Position numbers and translations under genes: made by a program
Shown: one piece after another, positions 36,367-50,909 of the stretch
Layout of the letters: each line of letters opens with the position of its first letter
How positions within the stretch are numbered: position 1 is the first letter of the stretch
Assembly (NCBI GenBank): GCA_015478725.1
Contig: JADMIG010000010.1
Coordinates: 28,974-92,973 of the forward strand
From: Chloroflexota bacterium
GTDB taxonomy: Bacteria; Chloroflexota; Limnocylindria; Limnocylindrales; CSP1-4
DNA: 64,000 nucleotides
Direction of reading: 5' to 3'
The notes under the pieces: generated by a model
The model's database searches: none
The model's input: only the letters and a program-made list of their open reading frames with translations
Told to the model about the DNA's origin: nothing

Positions 36367-38004
36367 ATGTCCGCCGAACGCCGCCGCTTCTACGTCACCA
36401 CGGCCATCGCCTACGCGAACAACCGGCCCGGTCTCCACACCCTGTACGAGGTGATCGGAGCGGACGTCGTCGCGCGCTGGCATCGGATGCTCGGTGACGA
36501 CACGCGGTTCCTCACCGGGACGGACGAGCACTCGGTGAACATCGCCGAACAGGCGGCAGCGGAGGGCCGGAGCCCCCGGGCCTTCGTCGACGAGAAGGTC
36601 GCCCAGTTCGAGACGGCAGAGGCCGCCCTCTCGATCGCCGCGGACCGGTTCATCCGGACGACCGATCCGGACCACGTCCGCGCGGCCCAGGAGATGGTCC
36701 GCCGGGCGCACGCGAACGGCGACGTCTACCTCGGCACCTACGAGGGCTGGTACTGCCCGAACGAGGGATTCCGGAACGCGAGTGACGTCCAGGAGACGGC
36801 CCGCGGGACGATCTGCCCGAACCATCCGGACGTTCCGCTCCAATGGCTGACGGAGCGGAACTGGTTCTTCCGGTTGTCCGCCTACCAGGAGCGCCTCGAA
36901 CGTCACTACGCGGAGCACCCGGAGTTCGTCCAGCCCGCCTATCGGCGGAACGAGATGCTCGGCTTCATCCGTGGCGGGCTCGAGGACTTCTCGATCAGCC
37001 GGGCGGGCGCCGGCTGGGGGATCCCGTTCCCCATCGGGGAGGACGGGCAGACCGCCCAGCGCGAGGACGGGAGCTGGGACCTCGAGGCCGGCACGATCTA
37101 CGTCTGGTACGACGCGCTCATCAACTACATCACCGGTGCCGGGTTCCCCGACGACCCGGCGTCGTTCGAACGATGGTGGCCGGCCGACCTGCAGATCATC
37201 GGAAAGGACATCGCTCGCTTCCACACGATCTTCTGGCCGGCGATGCTGTGGAGCGCGGGCCTTGAAGCTCCGCGCCGTGTCTGGGTCCACGGCTGGCTGC
37301 TCAGCGCCGATGGTGAGCGGATGAGCAAGAGCCGCGGCAACTTCCTCGATCCCGCCGCGGTCGTGGCGGCGTTCGGCGCGGACGGGGCGCGATACACCAC
37401 GCTCCGCGAGGTGGCCTTCGATCGCGACACGGAGGTGTCGTGGGATTCGTTCGTCCGCCGCTACAACGCCGACCTTGCGAACGACTTCGGGAACCTCCTG
37501 AACCGGACGGTGAGCATGGTGAACCGCTATCTCGGCGGCGAGCGTCCGGCGCCGACCGGCGATGGCACGCTCGTGTCCGCCTGGGCGACCGCCGCCGGCG
37601 CGTACGCCGATCGGCTCGAGCGCTGCCTCCTCCACGAAGCGCTCGCGTCGCTCTGGGAGTTCGGCGGCGCGGCGAACCGGCTCGTCGATCTCGAGAAGCC
37701 CTGGGATCTCCACAAGGCGGCGAGCGCGGGCGACGCGGGGGCAAGCAGCCGGCTGCGGGGCGTGCTCGGCGACCTCGTCGAAGCCTGCCGCCTCATGGCC
37801 CTCGCCGCTGCGCCGTTCCTTCCGGCGACCGCTCCTCGGGCGCTCGCCCAGATCGGCTTCGACTACCCGTACGGCGCGGACGGGAATGGTGGGCCGGCGC
37901 TCGGCGACGAGCTTCGCTGGGGAGCCCATCTCGCCGTCGCCGGACGGGTCGGGACAGCGATGCCGCTCTTCCCGCGGCTCGATCCCGAGACCGCCGCCGG
38001 CTGA
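36367..38004 (+). CDS. metG: Methionyl-tRNA synthetase with altered HIGH motif
   Basis: Charges tRNA-Met; class I synthetase, 545 aa, without a C-terminal tRNA-binding (Trbp111) domain. FYVTTAIAYANNRPGLHTLY, FLTGTDEHSVNIAEQA, NWFFRLSAYQERL, AGTIYVWYDALINYI, IIGKDIARFHTIFWPAML and GERMSKSRGNFLDP are in the correct order and spacing. Where other MetRS have a HIGH-type tetrapeptide after the Pro (as in PHLGH or PHIGH), this protein reads PGLHT (residues 21-25), so only one His remains and it is displaced; KMSKS (RMSKS) is normal. The zinc knuckle keeps C130 and C150-x2-H153 but the expected second Cys is missing. Overall alignment leaves little doubt about the family, but activity details may differ. 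Confidence 0.9.
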   Translation: MSAERRRFYVTTAIAYANNRPGLHTLYEVIGADVVARWHRMLGDDTRFLTGTDEHSVNIAEQAAAEGRSPRAFVDEKVAQFETAEAALSIAADRFIRTTDPDHVRAAQEMVRRAHANGDVYLGTYEGWYCPNEGFRNASDVQETARGTICPNHPDVPLQWLTERNWFFRLSAYQERLERHYAEHPEFVQPAYRRNEMLGFIRGGLEDFSISRAGAGWGIPFPIGEDGQTAQREDGSWDLEAGTIYVWYDALINYITGAGFPDDPASFERWWPADLQIIGKDIARFHTIFWPAMLWSAGLEAPRRVWVHGWLLSADGERMSKSRGNFLDPAAVVAAFGADGARYTTLREVAFDRDTEVSWDSFVRRYNADLANDFGNLLNRTVSMVNRYLGGERPAPTGDGTLVSAWATAAGAYADRLERCLLHEALASLWEFGGAANRLVDLEKPWDLHKAASAGDAGASSRLRGVLGDLVEACRLMALAAAPFLPATAPRALAQIGFDYPYGADGNGGPALGDELRWGAHLAVAGRVGTAMPLFPRLDPETAAG

Positions 38005-38035
38005 ACGCTCCAGGCGACGGGGTCCGATCGTCCCG

Positions 38036-38902
38036 ATGCGGCTCATCGACACGCACTGTCACGTCCAGGCGGACCGGTTCAGCGGCGACGTCGATCTCGT
38101 CGTCGGCGCCGCCCGCAGCGCCGGCGTGGAACGGATCCTCGTCCCCGGCTGGGATCTCGACTCGTCCGAGCGAGCGCTGGAGCTGGTCGAGCGCATTCCG
38201 TGGCTCGACGCGGCCGTGGGGATCCACCCGCACGAGGCATCGGCCGTCGCACCGGCAACCTGGGACCGGATCGTGGAACTGGCGGCCGATGCGCGGGTCG
38301 TGGCGATCGGCGAGACCGGCCTCGACTTCGATCGGGTCTTCAGCCCGATCGACGCCCAACGGTCGAACCTCCGCCGCAATCTCGCCCTCGCCCTGGCGAC
38401 CGGCAAGCCGGCGATCCTCCATTGCCGGTCCGGAGCTGGTCGCCGCGATGCGCAGGACACGCTCGTCGCGGAGCTGGAGCGCGCGGGGTTCGCCGATCCG
38501 GCGACCATCGCCGCGTTCGCGGGTCGACCGCCGGCGATCGTCCACAGCTTCTCCGGCCCGCTCGACTATGCGGCGAGGATGCTCGAGCTCGGCTGTGCGG
38601 TGAGCTTCTCGGGCCTCGTCTTCCGGGCGGGCGAGGAGTCGAGCGCGGATGTGGTGCGACTCGTCCCGACCGATCGACTGCTCGTCGAGACGGACTCGCC
38701 GTTCCTGTCGCCGCCCGGGGCGCCGCGCCGGCGCAATGCTCCGGAGCATGTCGGCATCACCGCCGTCTGGGCCGCCGATCGACGCGGCGAGGACCCGGTG
38801 CCGTTCGGGGATCGACTCATCGACGCCTACGACGCGACGTTCCGGAGGCGTCCGCCGGTCAACTCGCGCCGCGCCGCCGTCCTGCCGAAGGGCGAGAGTT
38901 GA
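38036..38902 (+). CDS. tatD: TatD-family metal-dependent hydrolase / DNase
   Basis: 288-aa TIM-barrel hydrolase of the TatD/YcfH family, whose members are metal-dependent 3'-5' nucleases. Metal ligands: IDTHCHVQ near the N-terminus, IGETGLDFD (Glu), ILHCRSG (His), IVHSFSG (His) and [10 protein letters not shown] (Asp). ATG 38036 follows the metG stop by 31 nt and is probably cotranscribed; metG-tatD is a common bacterial order. The C-terminal 40 residues are family-typical. Cellular role in bacteria is still loosely defined (DNA repair or turnover). Confidence 0.94.
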   Translation: MRLIDTHCHVQADRFSGDVDLVVGAARSAGVERILVPGWDLDSSERALELVERIPWLDAAVGIHPHEASAVAPATWDRIVELAADARVVAIGETGLDFDRVFSPIDAQRSNLRRNLALALATGKPAILHCRSGAGRRDAQDTLVAELERAGFADPATIAAFAGRPPAIVHSFSGPLDYAARMLELGCAVSFSGLVFRAGEESSADVVRLVPTDRLLVETDSPFLSPPGAPRRRNAPEHVGITAVWAADRRGEDPVPFGDRLIDAYDATFRRRPPVNSRRAAVLPKGES

Positions 38903-38928
38903 CACCGGCCGAGCGCCTCGGCTAGCAT
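38899..38928 (+). promoter_or_regulatory. Sigma70 promoter of groESL
   Basis: Perfect -35 TTGACA (38899-38904), 18-nt spacer, -10 TAGCAT (38923-38928). The -35 overlaps the tatD stop codon (38900-38902). The predicted start of transcription (about 38935) falls inside the CIRCE operator. Confidence 0.8.
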
Positions 38929-38929
38929 G

Positions 38930-38956
38930 CTGGCACTCTCCCATGGAGAGTGCTAA
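38930..38956 (+). promoter_or_regulatory. CIRCE operator (HrcA binding site)
   Basis: CTGGCACTC (38930-38938), 9-nt spacer, GAGTGCTAA (38948-38956). Consensus is TTAGCACTC-N9-GAGTGCTAA: the right arm is perfect and the left differs at two positions. It directly follows the -10 element, so HrcA would block groESL transcription until heat or misfolded protein titrates GroEL. hrcA is not in the window. Confidence 0.9.
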
Positions 38957-39043
38957 ACGGGCGATCGCCCACCTCCGATGGTCGACGGTGCGCCGGCGGC
39001 GGGGTCGGAGCGGCACCCCGGATGGCCTCGACACGCTCGGTGA

Positions 39044-41119
<2,076 letters not shown>

Positions 41120-41174
41120 TCCGTCAGCGTCCGCCGGGGACCGCCCTCGACGGTCGCACGCTCAGGCGACAGAT

Positions 41175-41212
41175 GAGAGCCGGGTCATCCATCCGTGGAT
41201 GCCCCGGCTCTC
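41175..41212 (+). terminator. Terminator-like hairpin after groEL
   Basis: GAGAGCCGGG (41175-41184) pairs with CCCGGCTCTC (41203-41212), and inside it CATCCA pairs with TGGATG around a TCCG loop, separated by one T/C mismatch: a 16-bp stem in all. No U-tract follows. It lies 55 nt after the groEL stop and is the likely end of the groESL transcript. Confidence 0.7.
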
Positions 41213-41360
41213 GCGCTGCCAGCTCGCCAGCCGCGCCCGCTCGCTCCGGACGGCGGGGATTTCGGCGTCTGCTTGGAGACCACGCGAGAACGGCCAACCT
41301 GACCTCCGGTACGACCGGTACGTTGACAGGGGGTCCGTCTCGCGGTCAGGCTGAGCGGGC

Positions 41361-41381
41361 CGCCGGCCAGAACAGCCGGCG
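41361..41381 (+). other. Hairpin upstream of the lipoprotein gene
   Basis: CGCCGGC (41361-41367), 7-nt loop, GCCGGCG (41375-41381), ending 4 nt before the ribosome-binding site. A lone TTGACA lies at 41323-41328, and a -10 at the right distance is poor. Possible 5'-UTR structure. Confidence 0.3.
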
Positions 41382-41398
41382 CGATGGAGGTATCAATC

Positions 41399-42193
41399 GT
41401 GCTTCGACGCCTCGCCGCCCTCGTGGCGGTCACCGCTCTCGTCCTCGCGGCGTGCACGTCCTCGGCTCCGGCGCTCACGGATCCCAAGGACATCCTCACC
41501 AAGTCGATCGCCGCGCTCCAGGGCATGAAGACCGCCCACCTGCACCTCGACGTGTCCGGATCGTTCACCGGCGATGTGACGGGGAGCGGGACGCCGACGT
41601 CGATCGATCTGTCCGGCACGAAAGCGGACGCGGACATCGACCTCGCGAACAAGGACCTCCACCTGTCGGTCTCGGTCCCGGCCCTCCTCGGCGTCTCTGC
41701 CGACGTCATCGTCATCGGCAACGACACCTACACGAAAGTGAGCCTGATCGGACCGAAGTACAAGAAATCGACGACGAGCGCGGCGCTCGCGTCGTTCGCT
41801 CCGCTCGACTCGGGTGGGGCGCTCCCGTCGGGCGTGCCCACCGATCCGCAGCAGATCCTCGCCGACGTCAAGGCTGCGCTCGACAAGCTCTCGACGCCGC
41901 CGGTGAAGAATCCCGACGAGCAGTGCGGTTCGCAGCAGTGCTACAAGGTGAGCCTGTCGATCGCGCCTGCCGACCTCGCCGCAGCCGGGATGCCGCTCGG
42001 GACGGGCGTGAGCGGAACGGCCGCGGTGGATGTCTGGGTCCAGAAGGCGGATCTCATCCCGGCAAAGATCGTCGCCTCGGTCAACGGTGGGAGCCAGGGC
42101 TCGCTGACCCTGACACTCGTCCTCTCGAACGTCAACGGCACCGTGACCATCACCGCACCCCCGGCGGACCAGATCGACACTTCGGGCTCCTGA
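41399..42193 (+). CDS. LppX/LprG-like lipoprotein
   Basis: 264-aa exported lipoprotein. Signal peptide VLRRLAALVAVTALVLAAC with Cys19 in the lipobox LAAC. The mature part resembles the LppX/LprA/LprF/LprG lipid-binding family: KSIAALQGMKTAHLHLDVSG near the start and repeated beta-strands ending SNVNGTVTITAPP. Such proteins carry lipids or lipoglycans at the cell surface in actinobacteria; in this organism the role is unknown. GTG 41399 is preferred over ATG 41384 because GGAGG (41386-41390) then lies 8 nt upstream and the signal begins with its positive charges. Two nearby cysteines (EQCGSQQC) may form a disulfide. Confidence 0.8.
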   Translation: MLRRLAALVAVTALVLAACTSSAPALTDPKDILTKSIAALQGMKTAHLHLDVSGSFTGDVTGSGTPTSIDLSGTKADADIDLANKDLHLSVSVPALLGVSADVIVIGNDTYTKVSLIGPKYKKSTTSAALASFAPLDSGGALPSGVPTDPQQILADVKAALDKLSTPPVKNPDEQCGSQQCYKVSLSIAPADLAAAGMPLGTGVSGTAAVDVWVQKADLIPAKIVASVNGGSQGSLTLTLVLSNVNGTVTITAPPADQIDTSGS

Positions 42194-42227
42194 CCGGAGC
42201 GTCGAGGCTCGGAGGCTCACCCGCCGA

Positions 42228-42233
42228 TACAAT
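42228..42233 (+). promoter_or_regulatory. -10 element of the helicase gene (leaderless)
   Basis: TACAAT (5/6 match to TATAAT) ends 6 nt before GTG 42240. This predicts a transcript beginning at the start codon. No Shine-Dalgarno sequence and no clear -35. Confidence 0.6.
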
Positions 42234-42239
42234 CGGCCG

Positions 42240-45056
42240 GTGAGCCCAGAGACGACCGGACAACCACCACCGCCGCCGGCCGCGCCGGACGCAACGGCAG
42301 ACGCCGACGGCTTCGGCGACGGCCCCTGGGAGGACCTCGACCCGGCGTGGCGCGCACCGCAGGAGCCGGCGCGGTTTCGCGACGATGTGCCCCTCGGGGC
42401 GCCGACGACCGAGGGTGCCCCCCTCGATCCGATTGCGCGCGCCGCGGCGACGAGCGCCCTCGCGGAACGGATGGTCGCGAACCTCAACCCGGAGCAGGCC
42501 CGCGCCGTCACGACGACGGACGGTCCGCTCCTCATCCTCGCCGGCGCCGGGTCGGGGAAGACGCGGGTCCTCGCCCATCGCGTCGCCTACCTCGTCGGGG
42601 TCCACGGCGTCCGGCCATGGCAGATCCTCGCCGTCACCTTCACGAACCGGGCCGCGGGCGAGCTTCGCGAGCGGATCGTCGCGCTGCTCGGGGAGACGGT
42701 GGGGAAGGACGTCCAGGCCGGGACCTTCCACGCTCTCTGCGCCCGTGTCCTCCGGCGCGATGGGGCCGCGATCGGGATCCGCCGCGACTTCGTCGTCTAC
42801 GACACAGAGGACCAGCAGGCGCTCATGAAACGGATCCTCGTCGAGGAGGGGATCGAGCCGAAGGGGCCGACCCGACCGGCGCCGATCCTCTCGCGGATCA
42901 GCCGGGCGAAGAACGAGATGGTCGACCCGAGCGAGATCGACGACACGATCCCGATCACCGGCGGGCGGATCGCCGTCGCCCGGCTCGCCGCCCGCTACGA
43001 TGAGCGGCTGCGGGCCGCCGGCGGCCTCGACTTCGACGACCTCCTGCTCGCCGCGGTGCGGCTGTTCGAGGGCGCCCCGGAGGTCCTCGCTCACTATCAG
43101 GACCGCTGGCGCTACCTCCACGTGGACGAGTACCAGGATACGAACCGACCGCAGTACCTGTGGATCAAGGCACTCGCCGCGCGCAGTCGGAACCTGACGG
43201 TCGTGGGTGACGACGATCAGAGCATCTACGGCTGGCGTGGCGCCGACATCAGGAACATCCTCGACTTCGAGCGGGACTACCCCGACGCGACGGTCGTCAA
43301 GCTCGAACAGAACTACCGGAGCACCCAGCTCATCCTCGACGCGGCGCACGCCGTCGTCTCGCGGAACACGGCCCGCACGGACAAGAAGCTCTGGACCGCG
43401 AACGAGTCGGGACGGCCGATCCGTCGCTACGAGGCGTACGACGAGGACGACGAGGCGGAATGGATCGCCCGCCGGATCGAGGAGCTCGGCGGCGGCGGAT
43501 CGATCCTCACCCGACGGGCCGAGCGCGACGACGCCGACCTTCGCCCGAAGGACATCGCCGTCATGTACCGCATGAACGCCCAGTCCCGAGCCATCGAGGA
43601 GGCGTTCCTGCGCTACGGGATCCGTTACCAGATCGTCGGCGGGACGCGCTTCTATCAGCGCCGCGAAGTCAAGGACGCCCTGGCGTACCTGCGCATCCTC
43701 CGTTCGGACACGGACGTCGTGAGCTTCGAGCGGATCATCAACGTGCCGGGCCGCTCCATCGGCGAGCGAACGCTCGAGGCGCTCCGGACCGCCGCCACGC
43801 GGGGCGGACTCTCGAGCTGGGGCGCGATCGAGGCGGCGATCGCGGGCGAGCACGGACTCGCCGACCTCGCCCCGCGGGCGCGGAACGCCATCACGGACTT
43901 CGCGATCCTCATCCGCCGCCTCCGGGCACGGATCGGCGTCCTGCCGCTGCCCGAGCTCCTCGACGACGTCCTCGAGGCGTCCGGCTACCGGGCGATGCTC
44001 GCCGACGGCTCCGAGGACGGGGAGGAACGATGGGCGAACCTCCTCGAGCTGCGGTCCGTGGCGACGCGCTACGACGACCTCACACCGGAGGACGCCCTCG
44101 ATCGGCTCCTCGAGGAGACGGCACTCGTCGCCGACCAGGACAGCTACGAGGGCGAGGCGGACGCGGTGACCCTCATCACCCTCCATGCGGCGAAGGGACT
44201 CGAGTTCCCAGTCGTCTTCATCGCCGGACTCGAGGAAGGCGTCTTCCCGACGAGCCGCGCGATCGACGCGGAGCGGGAGATGCCGCCGCGCCTGGGCCCG
44301 ATGGAGGAGGAGCGGCGGCTCGCATATGTCGGGATCACGCGGGCGAAACGGCGACTGCATCTCACCCATGCGTCGCGTCGCATGTTCCGCGGGATGGGTC
44401 AGCTCTCGATCCCGTCGCGGTTCCTCGTCGAGATCCCGGCCGAGCTCATGGAGGGTCCGCTCCTCGTCGACGCGGGTGGTTCGGCCGGACCGCTCGACCT
44501 CGATCTCGTCTTCGGTCGGCGGGGCGGCCGACTGGTCGGCGGTCAACGGCCCGGCGGTGGACGAGCGAGCGGCGCGGCCAGGCCCGGGGGTGCCGCGTTC
44601 CGCGAAGGGAGCGGCCGTCCGGGTGCGCCGATCGACGGCGCGTTCCAGCCGACTCGGGACCTTGCCGCGCGACGGGCCGCGTTCGCTGCCGGGGCGCCGT
44701 CGGGAAGCCTCCGCCCTCCGACCGGTGGCCAGGGCGGCCGGAGGATCGGCGCCTGGGACGACGAGCCGTCGGCGGACGACGCCCGGGCTGCGGAGCTCGC
44801 CCACGCGGACGAGCTCCCGATCCGGCGGGTCGATGCACCCGAGCGTCCGCCCGTCCGACCCGCGCGACCGGCGGTTCCGGGTGAACGACGGTTCCGGGAC
44901 GGCGACCGGGTGCGCCATCCACGATTCGGCGACGGGATCGTCGTCACCTCGAAGCTCACCCGGGCCGACGAGGAGGTGACGGTCGCCTTCGGCGATCCCG
45001 GCGTCGGGCGCAAGACCATGCTCGCGAGCCTCGCGAGCATCGATCTCGTCGGATAG
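42240..45056 (+). CDS. pcrA: PcrA/UvrD-type 3'-5' DNA helicase
   Basis: Superfamily 1A helicase, 938 aa, acting in DNA repair and removal of recombinase or stalled polymerase. A variable N-terminal extension (about 75 residues) precedes LNPEQARAVTTTDGPLLILA; Walker A AGAGSGKTRVLAHRVAYL, motif Ia TFTNRAAGELRERI, DEYQDTN (Walker B), GDDDQSIYGWRGAD (motif III), VTLITLHAAKGLEFPVVFIA (motif V) and YVGITRAKRRLHLTHA (motif VI) are intact. After a Gly/Arg-rich linker the C-terminus has a Tudor-like PcrA tail, GDRVRHPRFGDGIVV. Start GTG 42240 matches a leaderless promoter. Confidence 0.96.
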   Translation: MSPETTGQPPPPPAAPDATADADGFGDGPWEDLDPAWRAPQEPARFRDDVPLGAPTTEGAPLDPIARAAATSALAERMVANLNPEQARAVTTTDGPLLILAGAGSGKTRVLAHRVAYLVGVHGVRPWQILAVTFTNRAAGELRERIVALLGETVGKDVQAGTFHALCARVLRRDGAAIGIRRDFVVYDTEDQQALMKRILVEEGIEPKGPTRPAPILSRISRAKNEMVDPSEIDDTIPITGGRIAVARLAARYDERLRAAGGLDFDDLLLAAVRLFEGAPEVLAHYQDRWRYLHVDEYQDTNRPQYLWIKALAARSRNLTVVGDDDQSIYGWRGADIRNILDFERDYPDATVVKLEQNYRSTQLILDAAHAVVSRNTARTDKKLWTANESGRPIRRYEAYDEDDEAEWIARRIEELGGGGSILTRRAERDDADLRPKDIAVMYRMNAQSRAIEEAFLRYGIRYQIVGGTRFYQRREVKDALAYLRILRSDTDVVSFERIINVPGRSIGERTLEALRTAATRGGLSSWGAIEAAIAGEHGLADLAPRARNAITDFAILIRRLRARIGVLPLPELLDDVLEASGYRAMLADGSEDGEERWANLLELRSVATRYDDLTPEDALDRLLEETALVADQDSYEGEADAVTLITLHAAKGLEFPVVFIAGLEEGVFPTSRAIDAEREMPPRLGPMEEERRLAYVGITRAKRRLHLTHASRRMFRGMGQLSIPSRFLVEIPAELMEGPLLVDAGGSAGPLDLDLVFGRRGGRLVGGQRPGGGRASGAARPGGAAFREGSGRPGAPIDGAFQPTRDLAARRAAFAAGAPSGSLRPPTGGQGGRRIGAWDDEPSADDARAAELAHADELPIRRVDAPERPPVRPARPAVPGERRFRDGDRVRHPRFGDGIVVTSKLTRADEEVTVAFGDPGVGRKTMLASLASIDLVG

Positions 45057-45063
45057 TCAGGCC

Positions 45064-48861
<3,798 letters not shown>

Positions 48862-48992
48862 CGGGCGGGTCGTCTCCAACGATGGGGATGCGCTCGGGGC
48901 ACGGTGAGGATGGCCGCCCCGGTGCGCTCGGGACATCACCCGATCTGGTCATCGGTGCGAGACCATCGGGTCATCGTCGGCACGACGTCCGG

Positions 48993-48998
48993 TATCAT
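48993..48998 (+). promoter_or_regulatory. -10 element of the gat operon (leaderless)
   Basis: TATCAT ends 7 nt before the gatC ATG at 49006. It predicts a leaderless or nearly leaderless transcript; no Shine-Dalgarno sequence is present. Confidence 0.55.
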
Positions 48999-49005
48999 CG
49001 GGGCC

Positions 49006-49296
49006 ATGGCACTCACCAGGGCGGACGTCGTCCATGTCGCCCACCTCGCCCGTCTCGGCCTGGAGGAGGATGAGCTCGCCCGTCTCGAGGGCCAGCTGAA
49101 CCACATCCTCGACCAGTACGCGAAGCTCGCCGAGCTCGACACGGACGACATCGCACCGACGGCGCAGACGATCGAGCTCGAGAGCATCCTCCGCGACGAC
49201 GTCGCGCGACCGTCCCTCGACGCCCCGACGGCGCTCGCGAACGCGCCCCGCCGCGACGGCGACTTCATCGTCGTGCCGGCGATCATCGGCGAGTGA
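49006..49296 (+). CDS. gatC: Asp-tRNA(Asn)/Glu-tRNA(Gln) amidotransferase subunit C
   Basis: 96-aa subunit that clamps GatA to GatB. VVHVAHLARLGLEEDELARL and LDTDDIAPTAQ are the family signatures, and the end RDGDFIVVPAIIGE is typical. ATG 49006 fits both the family length and the -10 placement. Overlaps gatA by 4 bp (GTGA). The complex converts mischarged Asp-tRNA(Asn) and/or Glu-tRNA(Gln) to the amide forms. Confidence 0.96.
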   Translation: MALTRADVVHVAHLARLGLEEDELARLEGQLNHILDQYAKLAELDTDDIAPTAQTIELESILRDDVARPSLDAPTALANAPRRDGDFIVVPAIIGE

Positions 49297-50909
49297 CCGA
49301 TCCCGGGCGGATGGACGGGAACGACGATCCAACGCGCCTCCACGCCCACGAGATGACGGCGCTGCTGCGGGCCGGAGCGTTCCGCGCCCGCGAGATCGCC
49401 GAGGCGCACCTGGCCAATGCCGAGCGACAGAATCACGCCCTCAACGCCTGGCTATCCATCGACCGGGAGCGGGCGCTCGGCGAGGCGGATGCGGCGGACG
49501 TCCGCCTCGATGCCGCGCGACGCAGCGGTCCGGACGCCGTGGCCGCGTTGCCGCCGCTCCTCGGGGTCCCCGTCGCGCTCAAGGACCTTGTCTCGCTGAA
49601 GGGCGGTCAGGCGACGGCGGGGTCGCGGATCCTCGAGGGCTATCGCGCCCCGTATGACGCGCACATCACGGAGCGGCTTCGGGAGGCCGGAGCGGTCGTC
49701 CTCGGCAAGACGAACATGGACGAGTTCGCGATGGGATCCTCGAACGAGCACAGCGCGTTCGGGCCGGTGAGCAATCCGTGGCGCCTCGACGCCGTGCCCG
49801 GCGGCAGCAGCGGTGGTTCGGCGGTCACCGTCGCCGCGTATCACGCCCCGCTCGCGATCGGGACGGACACGGGCGGTTCGATCCGCCAGCCGGCGGCGTT
49901 GACCGGGATCGTCGGGATGAAGCCGACGTACGGCCGGGTCTCGCGCTACGGCATCATCGCCTTCGCGAGCTCGCTCGACCAGATCGGGCCGTTCGCCCGC
50001 GACGCCCGCGACGCGGCGATGCTCCTCCACGCCGTCGCCGGCCGGGACGAGCGCGACGCCACCTCGGCGCCCGTTCCCGTCCCGGACGACCTGCTGCACC
50101 TGCCGGCCTCGGACGACGAGGCGGCGGCGACCCTCCGCGGCAGGAGGTTCGGCCTGCCCCGCGAGTACTTCGTGGCCGGGATGGAGCCCGGCTCCGAGCG
50201 GCGGATCCGCGAGGCGGTGGCGGCGCTCGAGGCCGCCGGGGCGACGATCGAGGACGTGAGCCTGCCGCACACGGACTACGGCCTCGCGACGTACTACATC
50301 GTGGCGCCGGCCGAGGCGTCCGCCAATCTCGCCCGCTATGACGGGATCCGCTACGGGTTCTCCCGCCGAGGCGGCGACGTCCTCGCCGACTACGTCGCAA
50401 CCCGGGGGGCCGGCTTCGGCGCGGAGGTCAAGCGGCGAATCATGCTCGGGACGTATGCCCTTTCGGCGGGCTACTACGACGCCTTCTACCTCAAGGCCCA
50501 GAAGGTCCGGACCCTCATCAAGCGCGACTTCGATCTCGCCTTCGCGTCCGGCATCGACGCCCTGGTGGCGCCCACGTCGCCGACTCCGGCGTTCCGCTTC
50601 GGGGCGAAGCTCGCCGACCCCGTGGCGATGTACCTGTCCGACGCCTGCACCCTGCCGGTGAACATGGCGGGGCTGCCCGGTGTCTCCATCCCGTGCGGCC
50701 TTTCGGACGGCCTGCCGGTCGGGCTCCAGCTCATCGGCCCGGCCTGGTCCGAGCTCGACCTGCTCCGCATCGTGCGTGGGTACGAGGCCGTCACCGCGGA
50801 CGCCACGTGGCGCTCGCTCGAGCCGGCCGAACTCGCCCTCGCGGACGACCCGTCCGGCCCCACGCCGGCCGAGCGAGCCGCCGCGGCCCGAGTCGGGACC
50901 GCCCGATGA
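49293..50909 (+). CDS. gatA: Asp-tRNA(Asn)/Glu-tRNA(Gln) amidotransferase subunit A
   Basis: Amidase-signature glutaminase that produces ammonia for GatB. 538 aa from GTG 49293; ATG 49311 is an in-frame alternative. Catalytic Lys97 in VALKDL, the Ser-rich loop PGGSSGGSAVTVAA and the nucleophile region TDTGGSIRQPAAL form the Ser-cis-Ser-Lys triad. GKTNMDEFAMGSSNEHSAFG is diagnostic for GatA over other amidases. Roughly 50 residues longer than many GatA proteins, mostly at the termini. Confidence 0.96.
   Translation: MTDPGRMDGNDDPTRLHAHEMTALLRAGAFRAREIAEAHLANAERQNHALNAWLSIDRERALGEADAADVRLDAARRSGPDAVAALPPLLGVPVALKDLVSLKGGQATAGSRILEGYRAPYDAHITERLREAGAVVLGKTNMDEFAMGSSNEHSAFGPVSNPWRLDAVPGGSSGGSAVTVAAYHAPLAIGTDTGGSIRQPAALTGIVGMKPTYGRVSRYGIIAFASSLDQIGPFARDARDAAMLLHAVAGRDERDATSAPVPVPDDLLHLPASDDEAAATLRGRRFGLPREYFVAGMEPGSERRIREAVAALEAAGATIEDVSLPHTDYGLATYYIVAPAEASANLARYDGIRYGFSRRGGDVLADYVATRGAGFGAEVKRRIMLGTYALSAGYYDAFYLKAQKVRTLIKRDFDLAFASGIDALVAPTSPTPAFRFGAKLADPVAMYLSDACTLPVNMAGLPGVSIPCGLSDGLPVGLQLIGPAWSELDLLRIVRGYEAVTADATWRSLEPAELALADDPSGPTPAERAAAARVGTAR

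Noticed and set aside
42150..44918. A 922-codon minus-strand open frame opposite the helicase gene
   Set aside because: Low-complexity Arg/Glu/Val composition and no motif; the plus strand encodes a full PcrA helicase.
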